From: Candidatus Thiodiazotropha endoloripes
Lineage (GTDB): Bacteria; Pseudomonadota; Gammaproteobacteria; Chromatiales; Chromatiaceae
Assembly: GCA_001709035.1 (NCBI GenBank)
Contig: LVKA01000011.1
Location: 1,139,157 to 1,203,156, forward strand
Direction of reading: 5' to 3'
Length of the DNA: 64,000 nucleotides
Shown here: positions 8,941 to 15,830 of the stretch, piece after piece
How the letters are laid out: each line of letters opens with the position of its first letter
How positions within the stretch are numbered: the first letter of the stretch is position 1
The notes under the pieces: generated by a model
Told to the model about the DNA's origin: nothing
The model's database searches: none
What the model saw: only the letters and a program-made list of their open reading frames with translations
Translations under genes and position numbers: made by a program

Positions 8941-8984
8941 TAGGGCCTGGTAACAGGCCCTAGGTGCCCGGCCTAATGGCCGGG
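8941..8984. repeat. Two back-to-back perfect hairpins after the slipin gene
   Basis: TAGGGCCTG-GTAA-CAGGCCCTA (8941-8962, 9-bp stem) is followed immediately by CCCGGCC-TAAT-GGCCGGG (8967-8984, 7-bp stem) in the 140-bp gap between slipin and the next gene. Neither is followed by a T-run. They may uncouple slipin expression from the downstream genes. The first stem shares the GGGCCTG...CAGGCCC core with the dispersed repeat at 34945 and 52832. Confidence 0.7.
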
Positions 8985-8993
8985 TTAATACGG

Positions 8994-10136
8994 TTAGACA
9001 TTGATCTTCACAGTATCCTTGAGGACACCGTCAAGACCGCCGAAGACGGTGAGACGATCCACCTTGTCGGTTACCTTTTCCAGAGTCTCCAGCTCCTTCA
9101 AACGTAACAGGGTAGGGTTCTCGTCCATCAGCTTTGCGGTGTTCAGCAGCGAACGGGCCGCTGCGGTCTCCTCACGCCGCTTGATCACGTTGGCCTGAGC
9201 CGCCTTCTCGGCCTGAACCACCTGGTTGAGAATCTCCTTCATCTCACCGGGTAGAATGACATCCTTCAGGCCGACACTGCGCAACTCAAAACCATTTTCC
9301 GCTGCTCTGACCGCGACCTTGTCAAACACCTCCCGGTCGACACGCTCCTTGTCTTCCAGCAGCTTATCCAGGTCACGGGAGCCCACCGCCTGTCGCAGGC
9401 CGAATTGCAACTCCCGATAGATCCAGTCAAGGGGCTGCTGCAGCTTTGAGCGAGCCATTACCGGGTCCACAATCTGAAACTGAGCACCCAGGTTCAGACG
9501 CAGCGAAACCTTGTCGCGGGAGAGGATCTCCTGACCCTGCACCTCCATCGACTGCACACGGGTATCCAACTGCTCTACCTTAACGTGCCGCTTGACCGCC
9601 CAAAAGGCGTGAAAGCCAGGCTTCAGGGTTTCGCGTAACTCACCGTCAACCAGCAGCAGACCGAGGTAGTGGTCCGATACTTCGGCGGTATGGATATAGG
9701 GCTGCAGCTCTCGCGCCACAACGCCACCCCGGGAACGGAAGACCGTCTCCACCAGATGCCTGGAGACCGGTAGATCGTTGTGCAGATCGACTCGGTCGAC
9801 ACGCAAGCTGTAGGGCTGCTTCCAGTAGATCCTGCGCTCACCCGGCGCCAGCAGATCGATGAACTTGTTGTCCCGATAGACCACACCGATCTGATGCTCG
9901 GTCAGGTCCACCAGTTCCAGGTAGGAGCCCAGTAGATCCTTGGCGTCCTGCAACAGGAACTCAGCATTTTTATTGCTGCATACCGCCTGGCCCAGGTCGT
10001 GCAGTTCGATCTTTACACGATTGAATGGGTCGAAGTGGCGATAGACACCAGGCTCCAGCACCTCGATCAGCTGACTGTCACGAAACAGAAAACCGCGCTC
10101 GTGCTGGGCCACAACGATGCGCTTAGTTGCAAACAT
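8994..10136 (-). CDS. Slipin family protein (SPFH/band 7)
   Basis: A 380-residue SPFH-domain protein. The N-terminal ~170 residues contain two tandem repeats of a beta-rich motif (RGFLFRDSQLIEVLEPGVYRHF, then IGVVYRDNKFIDLLAPGERRIYW), followed by the SPFH core (VEQLDTRVQSMEVQGQEILSRD, ~200-300) and a helical C-terminal part (QAEKAAQANVIKRREETAAARSL) typical of slipins. Unlike classical stomatins it lacks a clear N-terminal membrane helix. Slipins of this length are known next to rtcB in several bacteria, and band-7 proteins have been linked to RNA-repair gene clusters. AAGGAG precedes the ATG. It lies downstream of the tRNA-like sequences and upstream of the 315-residue gene and rtcB on the same strand. 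Confidence 0.9.
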   Translation of the reverse strand: MFATKRIVVAQHERGFLFRDSQLIEVLEPGVYRHFDPFNRVKIELHDLGQAVCSNKNAEFLLQDAKDLLGSYLELVDLTEHQIGVVYRDNKFIDLLAPGERRIYWKQPYSLRVDRVDLHNDLPVSRHLVETVFRSRGGVVARELQPYIHTAEVSDHYLGLLLVDGELRETLKPGFHAFWAVKRHVKVEQLDTRVQSMEVQGQEILSRDKVSLRLNLGAQFQIVDPVMARSKLQQPLDWIYRELQFGLRQAVGSRDLDKLLEDKERVDREVFDKVAVRAAENGFELRSVGLKDVILPGEMKEILNQVVQAEKAAQANVIKRREETAAARSLLNTAKLMDENPTLLRLKELETLEKVTDKVDRLTVFGGLDGVLKDTVKINV

Positions 10137-10332
10137 TGTTTTTCTCCTTGTTGATTAATGATTGCTTTTTCGAAACACACCGGATGATGTGTTTCGGAAA
10201 AGCTTGGCCCCACACCTGCAGCGCGGGATCGGTTGGGGCGAGAGGGTGGGCGGGAATGCGGTCGACAAAACAAAACGACACTCCATTGCCGGGTTGTCTG
10301 TTGATGGCGTTCCAGCTGACCCAATGCACCAT
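10123..10332 (-). CDS. Possible small protein overlapping the slipin start (69 aa)
   Basis: A 69-residue frame beginning MVHWVSWNAINRQPGNG overlaps the first codons of the slipin gene in another frame. Codon choice (many C/G third positions) resembles real genes here, but no ribosome site precedes the ATG and its distal part coincides with the 16-bp inverted repeat at 10164-10203. It may be non-coding leader. Confidence 0.25.
   Translation of the reverse strand: MVHWVSWNAINRQPGNGVSFCFVDRIPAHPLAPTDPALQVWGQAFPKHIIRCVSKKQSLINKEKNNVCN
10164..10203 (-). promoter_or_regulatory. Long hairpin in the slipin 5' leader
   Basis: On the minus strand a 16-base arm (GCTTTTCCGAAACACA) pairs with GTGTTTCG-containing sequence ending at 10164, one mismatch, 8-base loop. 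It ends ~15 bases before the slipin ribosome site AAGGAG, so it could act as a leader RNA structure affecting translation or an RNA processing site. Confidence 0.5.
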
Positions 10333-10421
10333 GTCGAACGCGGGCGCTGCAAGTGTTGCAGCGATCCATTAAAAAACATCTCAATGAATGCCGCTGGGGC
10401 GTTGCTTGGTTGTGGAAACTA

Positions 10422-10452
10422 AGCGGAGTTGAACCGCTGGGCGTGAAGGCCC
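10422..10452 (-). ncRNA. tRNA 3'-half-like structure (hairpin plus T-arm)
   Basis: Immediately downstream of the Lys-type tRNA-like sequence on the minus strand, a 4-bp stem GGGC/GCCC (loop CTTCAC) is followed directly by a perfect T-arm, AGCGG-TTCAACT-CCGCT. No D-arm or matching acceptor strand is present. It looks like a tRNA fragment or mimic of a 3' half. Confidence 0.4.
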
Positions 10453-10460
10453 TTACCAGA

Positions 10461-10532
10461 GTCGGATAGGAGGAGTCGAACCTCCGTTCAATCGATTAAA
10501 AGTCGATTGCTCTACCACTGAGCTATATCCAC
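10461..10532 (-). tRNA. tRNA-Lys(UUU)-like sequence, abnormal acceptor end
   Basis: A full cloverleaf can be drawn: D-arm GCTC/GAGC with AGTGGTA, anticodon stem ATCGA/TCGAT with loop CTTTTAA (anticodon UUU, Lys), variable loop TGAAC, T-arm GGAGG-TTCGACT-CCTCC. The acceptor stem pairs at only five standard positions (GGATA/TATCC); position 2-71 is a wobble and 1-72 is mismatched, and no CCA is encoded. It could be a divergent or decaying tRNA-Lys, or a tRNA mimic belonging to the adjacent RtcB locus. It lies between the SEC-C gene and the slipin on the same strand. Confidence 0.6.
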
Positions 10533-10643
10533 GTGGTGTCTTCAAGCTACTCGTGTGCGGTACACAGGATTGCACGGCAAGCTGTGCCGGCGGGCCATGC
10601 CGAGACCCGGCCGCTGTCACTTTGAGTCTTTATGAGGACTTGT
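10533..10643 (-). ncRNA. GC-rich structured spacer between two tRNA-like sequences
   Basis: The 111 bases between the Phe-type and Lys-type tRNA-like sequences are GC-rich and can fold into short hairpins (for example GCCGGGTCTCGGC and GGCACAGCTTGCC on the minus strand). They contain no ORF or recognisable RNA family. They may be part of one continuous structured transcript spanning the tRNA-like sequences. Confidence 0.3.
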
Positions 10644-10715
10644 GTCAACCGCGAGGAGTCGAACCTCGGCGGATGAGAGATCTATTCATGATCTGAAATA
10701 GTTGTCTCTGTTAGT
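10644..10715 (-). tRNA. Degenerate tRNA-like sequence with GAA (Phe-type) anticodon loop
   Basis: A perfect T-arm CGAGG-TTCGACT-CCTCG is preceded by an anticodon stem AGATC/GATCT with loop ATGAATA (U33 kept; anticodon GAA), a long 9-base variable stretch and a weak D-like stem GAGA/TTTC. The acceptor strands pair poorly. It begins at the stop codon of the SEC-C ORF. A functional aminoacylated tRNA is unlikely; a tRNA mimic or pseudogene is more plausible. Confidence 0.4.
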
Positions 10716-10887
10716 GCTTTCGTAGCACTTGCTTTGCAGACAACAGTTTTTGAAATCTATGGCCGGATCCACATGGGCAGGGATCGTTTCGACCGAGCTT
10801 TTCGATCAGCTCCTTGTCACCATGAACGAGTCGAACACCGCGCTTAACCTGTGTCTCGGAGGGAAAGCCTTTGCGTCGTTTACTCAT
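10711..10887 (-). CDS. Tiny SEC-C-like protein lacking the final Cys pair (58 aa)
   Basis: A 58-residue frame reads [20 protein letters not shown], then a GDKELIEK helix and [17 protein letters not shown]. The last is the zinc-binding SEC-C motif (CxC...), but the usual terminal Cys-Cys (or Cys-His) is replaced by Leu-Leu, so a normal zinc site cannot form as written. A frameshift or tail replacement by the adjacent hairpin (GTGCT/AGCAC over the stop) may explain this. GAGAG lies just upstream of the ATG at 10887. It is embedded between two tRNA-like sequences on the same strand, which suggests it belongs to the RNA-repair locus. Confidence 0.6.
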   Translation of the reverse strand: MSKRRKGFPSETQVKRGVRLVHGDKELIEKLGRNDPCPCGSGHRFQKLLSAKQVLRKH

Positions 10888-10963
10888 GCTCTCAAAAGGA
10901 GTGGTCTGTTTTATCGTATCGGTTGTGTTTCATGTCGCACCTCCAAAAAAGTGTTTTTTCGGT

Positions 10964-11040
10964 TGGTAGGGATGGTGAGATTCGAACTCACAACAAACAG
11001 GTTCTGAACCAGCTGCGTCTGCCAATTGCGCCACATCCCC
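10964..11040 (-). tRNA. tRNA-like gene with CAG (Leu-type) anticodon but short variable loop
   Basis: A 77-base cloverleaf on the minus strand: acceptor GGGGATG/CATCCCT fully paired (one G-U), D-stem GCG/CGC with AATTGGCAGA, anticodon loop TTCAGAA (anticodon CAG), anticodon stem with one T-T mismatch, 5-base variable loop, T-arm GTGAG-TTCGAAT-CTCAC, and an encoded CCA end. CAG is a leucine anticodon, yet tRNA-Leu has a long variable arm that is missing here. It is the first element of the minus-strand RNA-repair locus. A prediction program may call it Leu or undetermined. Confidence 0.7.
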
Positions 11041-11069
11041 ATGGAAAAATCTTAGGGGTGATTCCCCGT

Positions 11070-11209
11070 ATGGTACTTACTTAAGCACTATTTGGTGGGG
11101 CATGGTCCCACCCTACTGTTGAATTCATGGTGTAGGGTGGGGCCATGCCCCACCAAGACCCTTTAATGCAACTAGATGCAATGAGTTTTAATGCTTAAGT
11201 AAGTACCAT
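11070..11209. mobile_element. 140-bp palindromic MITE-like element
   Basis: Perfect 18-bp terminal inverted repeats (ATGGTACTTACTTAAGCA at 11070-11087 and its inverse at 11192-11209) enclose a second inverted repeat built from GGTGGGGCATGG...CCACCCTAC and GTAGGGTGGGGCCATG...CCACC. It has no coding capacity and no clear target duplication. It lies 30 bp upstream of the tRNA(CAG)-like gene and separates it from the region to the right. Confidence 0.75.
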
Positions 11210-11229
11210 TCGGTTGATTACCACACTTA

Positions 11230-11500
11230 AATTGGTCCGCTTACCCAGAGTCAGCGGACCGGTGCTTCGGGTATCCGTCGAGACTTCTCCCCTGGCACTG
11301 CACAGCTGCGCTTGTCGTTTCATGATTCGATTCGAACAGCAGCACTACCTCTTGTCCCTGGTCGGACAGGTGACCATTCCCGGCCCATAACCGAGACATG
11401 AGGGGACGAGGCTTGCTTGGTATTTGCCCCAAGCGGCCACAAACCCTGTCCATACACAGGACAGGGATTAATCGTTTTCCTTATTGTTAAAGAGCGTCCG
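11230..11500 (-). ncRNA. Structured region with rrn-type boxA; possible small ORF 11241-11453
   Basis: Reading on the minus strand, CGCTCTTTAACAAT (11496-11483) is nearly identical to the rrn boxA antitermination element of E. coli (TGCTCTTTAACAA). It is followed by a perfect hairpin CCCTGTCC-TGTGTAT-GGACAGGG and ends with an 8-bp hairpin GGTCCGCT/AGCGGACC at ~11235-11261. A 70-residue frame starting MDRVCGRLGQIPSK lies inside but I do not recognise it. A structured non-coding RNA or a leader-controlled small gene are both possible. Confidence 0.35.
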
Positions 11501-11507
11501 GGATTCA

Positions 11508-11563
11508 GCCCGGGTTTTCCCCGGGCAATAAAAAACCCCCGGGGTTTTCACCAACCGGGGGTT
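11508..11563 (-). terminator. Hairpin-T-run upstream of the boxA (attenuator-like)
   Basis: On the minus strand AACCCCCGG/CCGGGGGTT (9-bp stem, 11563-11534) is followed by TTTTTATT and then a second hairpin CCCGGG/CCCGGG. No gene on the minus strand ends here, so it may be a leader terminator for the boxA-containing transcript, or bidirectional. Confidence 0.5.
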
Positions 11564-11831
11564 GTTCCGGGAGGTGTCAGTAGTGCATGACACCTTCCCG
11601 TATGTTTTGGGGTGTAGGCGTCAGGTCATACCTGTTATGTCCCTGCTGTTAAGCAGGAAGCTGACAGTTTGTATATTTGCTGGATACGCAGCCACGCAAG
11701 CAGACCCGGTTTCCAGGGATGCTGGTGTGTGGATGTTGCGTAAGTCCGATAGATACATAGTCAGTTTCCGTTTCAATAAATGTGGGAGAAGCGACAGTCG
11801 ATTTGACGCTTCCCATAACTTGGTGCGCAAG

Positions 11832-11837
11832 TATAAT
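11832..11837 (+). promoter_or_regulatory. Probable -10 box of the XRE regulator gene
   Basis: A perfect TATAAT lies 35 bases upstream of the ATG at 11873; no good -35 box stands at the right distance (TTGACG at ~11802 is too far). Confidence 0.35.
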
Positions 11838-11872
11838 ACTGATCTTTTATTTTGCAAGAGAAAATTTTGCAT

Positions 11873-12499
11873 ATGACAAAAAATAATTCAATCGGCCAGT
11901 CGCGCAGTAAAGACCCGGTCGCGGTGAAGATTGGTAAGCGTATTGCTCAGGCCCGCAAGATGGCCGGCTTCAAGACAGCCAAGACCTTCAGGGAGAAGTT
12001 ACCGAAGTGGCCGGAAAACAGGCTCTCCTGGTATGAGGCCGGTTACTCCATGCCCCATCCCGGCCATGTTGAGATCATTGCCAGGGCCACAGGCACATCG
12101 ACCTGCTGGATCATGTTCGGACTTGGTCCGATCCGTTCCGGCGAGCGGGATCTGCAAGCGGTAAGGCATCAGAACCTGGTCTTCCTTTATCGCCAGACAG
12201 AGACGGAAGGACCGAAGGCGATCGCTGAATTTCTCATGGCCAGCCGGTTCAAGGCCGCTCAGCTGGCCGACCATATTGACAATCCCTTCAAACATATTGG
12301 CGAGCGTCTAGCGCGCAACATCGAAAAGGCCAGTGACAGACCAGTTAAATGGTTGGATGAGCAACATATTGAGTCGGATGGCTTATGTGGATCATTTCCT
12401 GATGATCTGCGGGAGCTGATGACAATCTATTCAGAGATGAACAGCAAATCGAGGAAGATGCTGATTGCCATGGCGCGAACCATGTCTGAACATGTTTGA
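11873..12499 (+). CDS. XRE-family helix-turn-helix protein
   Basis: A 208-residue protein with an N-terminal Cro/CI-type helix-turn-helix (residues ~20-85: KIGKRIAQARKMAGFKTAKT, then RLSWYEAGYSMPHPGHVEII, ATGTSTCWIMFG) and a helical C-terminal part without a recognised domain. The ATG at 11873 follows AAGAG at loose spacing; an in-frame TTG at 11852 is an alternative. It is oriented away from the RNA-repair locus and toward folP, and could regulate the minus-strand transcripts beginning in the same intergenic region. That role is inferred from position only. Confidence 0.85.
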   Translation: MTKNNSIGQSRSKDPVAVKIGKRIAQARKMAGFKTAKTFREKLPKWPENRLSWYEAGYSMPHPGHVEIIARATGTSTCWIMFGLGPIRSGERDLQAVRHQNLVFLYRQTETEGPKAIAEFLMASRFKAAQLADHIDNPFKHIGERLARNIEKASDRPVKWLDEQHIESDGLCGSFPDDLRELMTIYSEMNSKSRKMLIAMARTMSEHV

Positions 12500-12635
12500 A
12501 GCCTGTTATGGGCAATTCCAAACGAGAGGCCCTGAGCGGTACGACAATTAAAGGAAATCCGTCAGCCTGACGATGGTAATCTATCGTTTACAGCTTTGCT
12601 TTTCGGTTTTGCTCTGAATAAGGAAACACATATCT

Positions 12636-13478
12636 GTGCCTAAGGTTCTTGACTGCGCTGGTAAAAAGCTCGACCTGAGTCAGCCTCGGGTGATGGGGAT
12701 CCTCAATTTGACCCCGGATTCATTCTCCGATGGGGGGCGCTTCACCGCCCGGGATGCTGCCATCGAACATGCCATGCAGATGGTCGATGAAGGGGCGGCG
12801 ATTATCGATATTGGTGGTGAGTCAACCCGACCAGGCGCCCAACCGGTAACCGCGCAACAGGAGATGGACCGGGTGATTCCACTGATCGAAGCGCTGGCCG
12901 GTGAAATCCCACTACCCATTTCAGTCGACACCAGTAAGGCGGAGGTGATGCGAGAGGCTGTCTCCGCCGGTGCGGGAATGATCAATGATGTGATGGCATT
13001 GCGCGATTCCGGCGCCCTGGAGGCCGCCGCTGAAGCCGCCGTGCCAGTCTGTCTGATGCACATGCAGGGTGAGCCCCGTACCATGCAGTGCAATCCTCAC
13101 TATGATGATGTGGTTGAGGATGTTAAAACCTTTCTTAAGCAGCGACTGGATGCTTGTGTGGCGTCGGGTATCCCCCAGGATCGGCTGATTGTTGATCCCG
13201 GGTTCGGCTTCGGTAAAACCCTGGCGCATAATCTTGCGCTACTCGACAATCTGCAAAATCTCGATCAGCTTGGTGTGCCGGTGTTGGTGGGAATATCCAG
13301 AAAGTCTATGATAGGGACACTGCTTGGAGAACGTCCTGTTGAAGATCGTCTGTATGGCAGCCTGGCGGCTGCGGTGCTGGCTGCCATGAAAAAGAGTGCC
13401 ATTTTAAGGGTACATGATGTACAAGCCACAGTTGACGCCTTGAAGATAGTGTCGGCTGTTCAGGCGCCGGGTTCATAA
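12636..13478 (+). CDS. folP: Dihydropteroate synthase FolP
   Basis: A 280-residue TIM-barrel enzyme that condenses p-aminobenzoate with dihydropterin pyrophosphate in folate synthesis; the target of sulfonamides. Signatures: VMGILNLTPDSFSDGG (pyrophosphate loop), IIDIGGESTRPGA, the SVDTSKAEV strand, INDVMAL, VDPGFGFGKT and the C-terminal VGISRKSM and LRVHDV. The start is GTG at 12636 with AAGGA upstream. It is followed by glmM after 25 bp, as in E. coli. Confidence 0.97.
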   Translation: MPKVLDCAGKKLDLSQPRVMGILNLTPDSFSDGGRFTARDAAIEHAMQMVDEGAAIIDIGGESTRPGAQPVTAQQEMDRVIPLIEALAGEIPLPISVDTSKAEVMREAVSAGAGMINDVMALRDSGALEAAAEAAVPVCLMHMQGEPRTMQCNPHYDDVVEDVKTFLKQRLDACVASGIPQDRLIVDPGFGFGKTLAHNLALLDNLQNLDQLGVPVLVGISRKSMIGTLLGERPVEDRLYGSLAAAVLAAMKKSAILRVHDVQATVDALKIVSAVQAPGS

Positions 13479-13503
13479 GCGATAAATAACTGAGGAATAA
13501 TCT

Positions 13504-14847
13504 GTGAGTCGAAAGTATTTTGGAACCGATGGTGTGCGTGGCCGTTTTGGTGAAGGGGCGATTACACCTGAGTTTGTGTTGAAGCTGGGCTGGGCTGTCG
13601 GACGGATTCTGGGTACAGAATCAAAGAGCCGGGTGTTGATCGGCAAGGATACCCGTATCTCCGGCTATCTGCTCGAATCGGCCCTGGAGGCCGGACTCAC
13701 AGCAGCAGGCGTCAATATCACCCTGCTCGGCCCCATGCCCACCCCCAGTGTGGCCTACCTGACCCGAACCCTTCATGCCCAGGCGGGTATCGTCATCAGC
13801 GCCTCCCACAATCCCTACACCGACAATGGCATCAAGTTCTTTTCCGCCGATGGACTCAAGCTGCCGGACCGGGTGGAGAGTGCCATCGAGGCGGAGATGG
13901 AGAAGCCGCTCACCACCGTGGATTCCGCCAATCTGGGGCGAGCGGAAAAAATGGATGCAGAAGGGCGCTATATCGAGTTCTGTAAAAGCACCATCCCACT
14001 CAAGACTCGCTTCAAAGGTATGAAAATCGTCGTGGATTGCTCGAATGGGGCCGCCTACAACATCGCACCCTACGTCTTCGATGAAATGGGTGCCGATGTG
14101 ATTGCAATTGGTAATCAGCCGGATGGTTTCAATATCAATGACGGGGTGGGTTCCACCCATCCCGAGTATCTGAGAGCCGCGGTCCTGGAGCATAGCGCCG
14201 ATCTGGGTATCGCCCTGGACGGGGATGGCGATCGTCTGATCATGATCGATGATCAGGGCAATGAGGTGGATGGGGATGAGATTCTCTATATCATCGCCTG
14301 TTCCCGGATGCGGCTCGGAGAACTCAAGGGGGCAGTTGTCGGTACCCTGATGAGCAACCTCGGGCTGGAGCATGCGCTACGTGAACATGGCGTGGTGTTT
14401 GAGCGGACCAACGTGGGTGATCGCTACATCATGGAGCGCCTCTCCAAAAAGGGCTGGGTGCTCGGCGGTGAGCAGTCTGGCCATATCATTTGCCTGGATC
14501 GCACCACCACCGGAGATGGCATTGTCTCCGCGCTACAGGTTCTGGCGGAAGTTCATGCCACAGGGCGCTCTCTACGAGAGCTCAGTGACGGGATGAGCAA
14601 ATACCCGCAAAAGCTGACCAACATTCACCTGGGTGGAACCAGCGCCCAGGAGATTATGGAGTCGGATGCGGTCAAAAGATCGGTGCGTGAAGCTGAAGTG
14701 GAGATGGGCAGCTCAGGCCGGGTACTGCTCAGACCTTCCGGTACCGAGCCGCTGATGCGTGTGATGGTGGAGGGTAGTGACGGTGAGCAGGTCGAAGTGC
14801 TGTCGTCACAGATCGCCAGTACCGTCGAGGCATTGGTAACCGGCTGA
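13504..14847 (+). CDS. glmM: Phosphoglucosamine mutase GlmM
   Basis: A 447-residue enzyme converting glucosamine-6-phosphate to glucosamine-1-phosphate for UDP-GlcNAc and cell-wall synthesis. Visible: N-terminal [14 protein letters not shown], the phosphoserine loop [17 protein letters not shown] (Ser ~100), the metal-binding DGDGDR, the sugar-binding GGEQSGHI and the phosphate-binding [15 protein letters not shown]. The start is GTG with GAGGAATAA upstream. It forms an operon with folP. Confidence 0.97.
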   Translation: MSRKYFGTDGVRGRFGEGAITPEFVLKLGWAVGRILGTESKSRVLIGKDTRISGYLLESALEAGLTAAGVNITLLGPMPTPSVAYLTRTLHAQAGIVISASHNPYTDNGIKFFSADGLKLPDRVESAIEAEMEKPLTTVDSANLGRAEKMDAEGRYIEFCKSTIPLKTRFKGMKIVVDCSNGAAYNIAPYVFDEMGADVIAIGNQPDGFNINDGVGSTHPEYLRAAVLEHSADLGIALDGDGDRLIMIDDQGNEVDGDEILYIIACSRMRLGELKGAVVGTLMSNLGLEHALREHGVVFERTNVGDRYIMERLSKKGWVLGGEQSGHIICLDRTTTGDGIVSALQVLAEVHATGRSLRELSDGMSKYPQKLTNIHLGGTSAQEIMESDAVKRSVREAEVEMGSSGRVLLRPSGTEPLMRVMVEGSDGEQVEVLSSQIASTVEALVTG

Positions 14848-15015
14848 TGCGGAGGCTACTGCGGTTTGGCCGGCGGTGAGCCCCGATTCTCGCCATTCCA
14901 GGGGGGAATTGGATCCAATCTGCAGAAAATGACCAGGAAAGACCTTCTGAAGATTGATTTCGGAGGCGTTGGCCGTTAAGCTACCGCGCTTTCTTTTTAT
15001 AGCAGGAGTGTAAGC

Positions 15016-15768
15016 ATGCGTAGACCGCTAGTTGCCGGAAATTGGAAAATGAACGGTTCGCTTGAGAGTGTTCGTAGCTTATTGGATGGTATCAAGGAGG
15101 GTGCTGGCGCGGTCACCAACGCTGAAGTTGCGGTCTGCCCCACGGCCATTTTCATTCCTGAGGCTCAACAGCGACTGAGTGGCACCAATATTGCCTGGGG
15201 TGGTCAGGATCTCTCCACAGAGACATCCGGTGCCTATACCGGTGAAGTGGCCGCTTCGATGCTGAATGACTTCGCCTGTAAGTATGTCATCGTAGGGCAC
15301 TCCGAGCGCCGCACCTATCACAACGAAAGTGATGAGCTGGTTGCTAAAAAGTTTGCCACCGCGCGGGCCGCCGGTCTGGCACCGATCCTGTGTGTCGGTG
15401 AGACCCTGGAAGAGCGTGAGTCCGGTGTCACCAACGAGGTCGTGGCGCGTCAGCTGAATGCGGTGATCGATCTCGAGGGTGTGGCGGCACTGGCGGAGGG
15501 CGTCATCGCCTATGAGCCGGTCTGGGCGATCGGTACCGGTAAAACCGCGACCCCTGAGCAGGCCCAGGAGGTACACGCCTTCATTCGCTCCCTGGTGGCG
15601 GAGAAGAGTGCCGAGGTGGCCGAGGGTGTACGCATCCTCTACGGTGGCTCGATGAAGCCTGGAAACGCCAAAGAGTTGATTGACAAAGCAGATATCGATG
15701 GCGGCCTGATTGGTGGCGCATCCCTGGCTGCGGAAGATTTCCTGGGAATCTGTACAGCAGCAAATTAA
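15016..15768 (+). CDS. tpiA: Triosephosphate isomerase TpiA
   Basis: A 250-residue TIM-barrel glycolytic enzyme interconverting dihydroxyacetone phosphate and glyceraldehyde-3-phosphate. Catalytic features: GNWKMNGS (Asn/Lys), VIVGHSERR (His), [19 protein letters not shown] (Glu base and loop 6), [11 protein letters not shown] and GGLIGGASL (phosphate grip). AGGAG precedes the ATG. It sits between glmM and secG, the common gammaproteobacterial order leading into nuo. Confidence 0.98.
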   Translation: MRRPLVAGNWKMNGSLESVRSLLDGIKEGAGAVTNAEVAVCPTAIFIPEAQQRLSGTNIAWGGQDLSTETSGAYTGEVAASMLNDFACKYVIVGHSERRTYHNESDELVAKKFATARAAGLAPILCVGETLEERESGVTNEVVARQLNAVIDLEGVAALAEGVIAYEPVWAIGTGKTATPEQAQEVHAFIRSLVAEKSAEVAEGVRILYGGSMKPGNAKELIDKADIDGGLIGGASLAAEDFLGICTAAN

Positions 15769-15830
15769 TTTTTTCAGGGTTGTGGGTCAGCTGCTGACTG
15801 ACTGGATACCCTCTATTAGGTAACGCAGAC

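Noticed and set aside
10533..10643. GGCATGG-containing GC-rich segment that recalls HDV-like ribozymes
   Set aside because: The nested pseudoknot pairing required could not be built; likely coincidence.
11621..11872. 83-codon minus-strand frame upstream of the XRE gene
   Set aside because: No ribosome site or recognisable motif; overlaps the probable XRE promoter.
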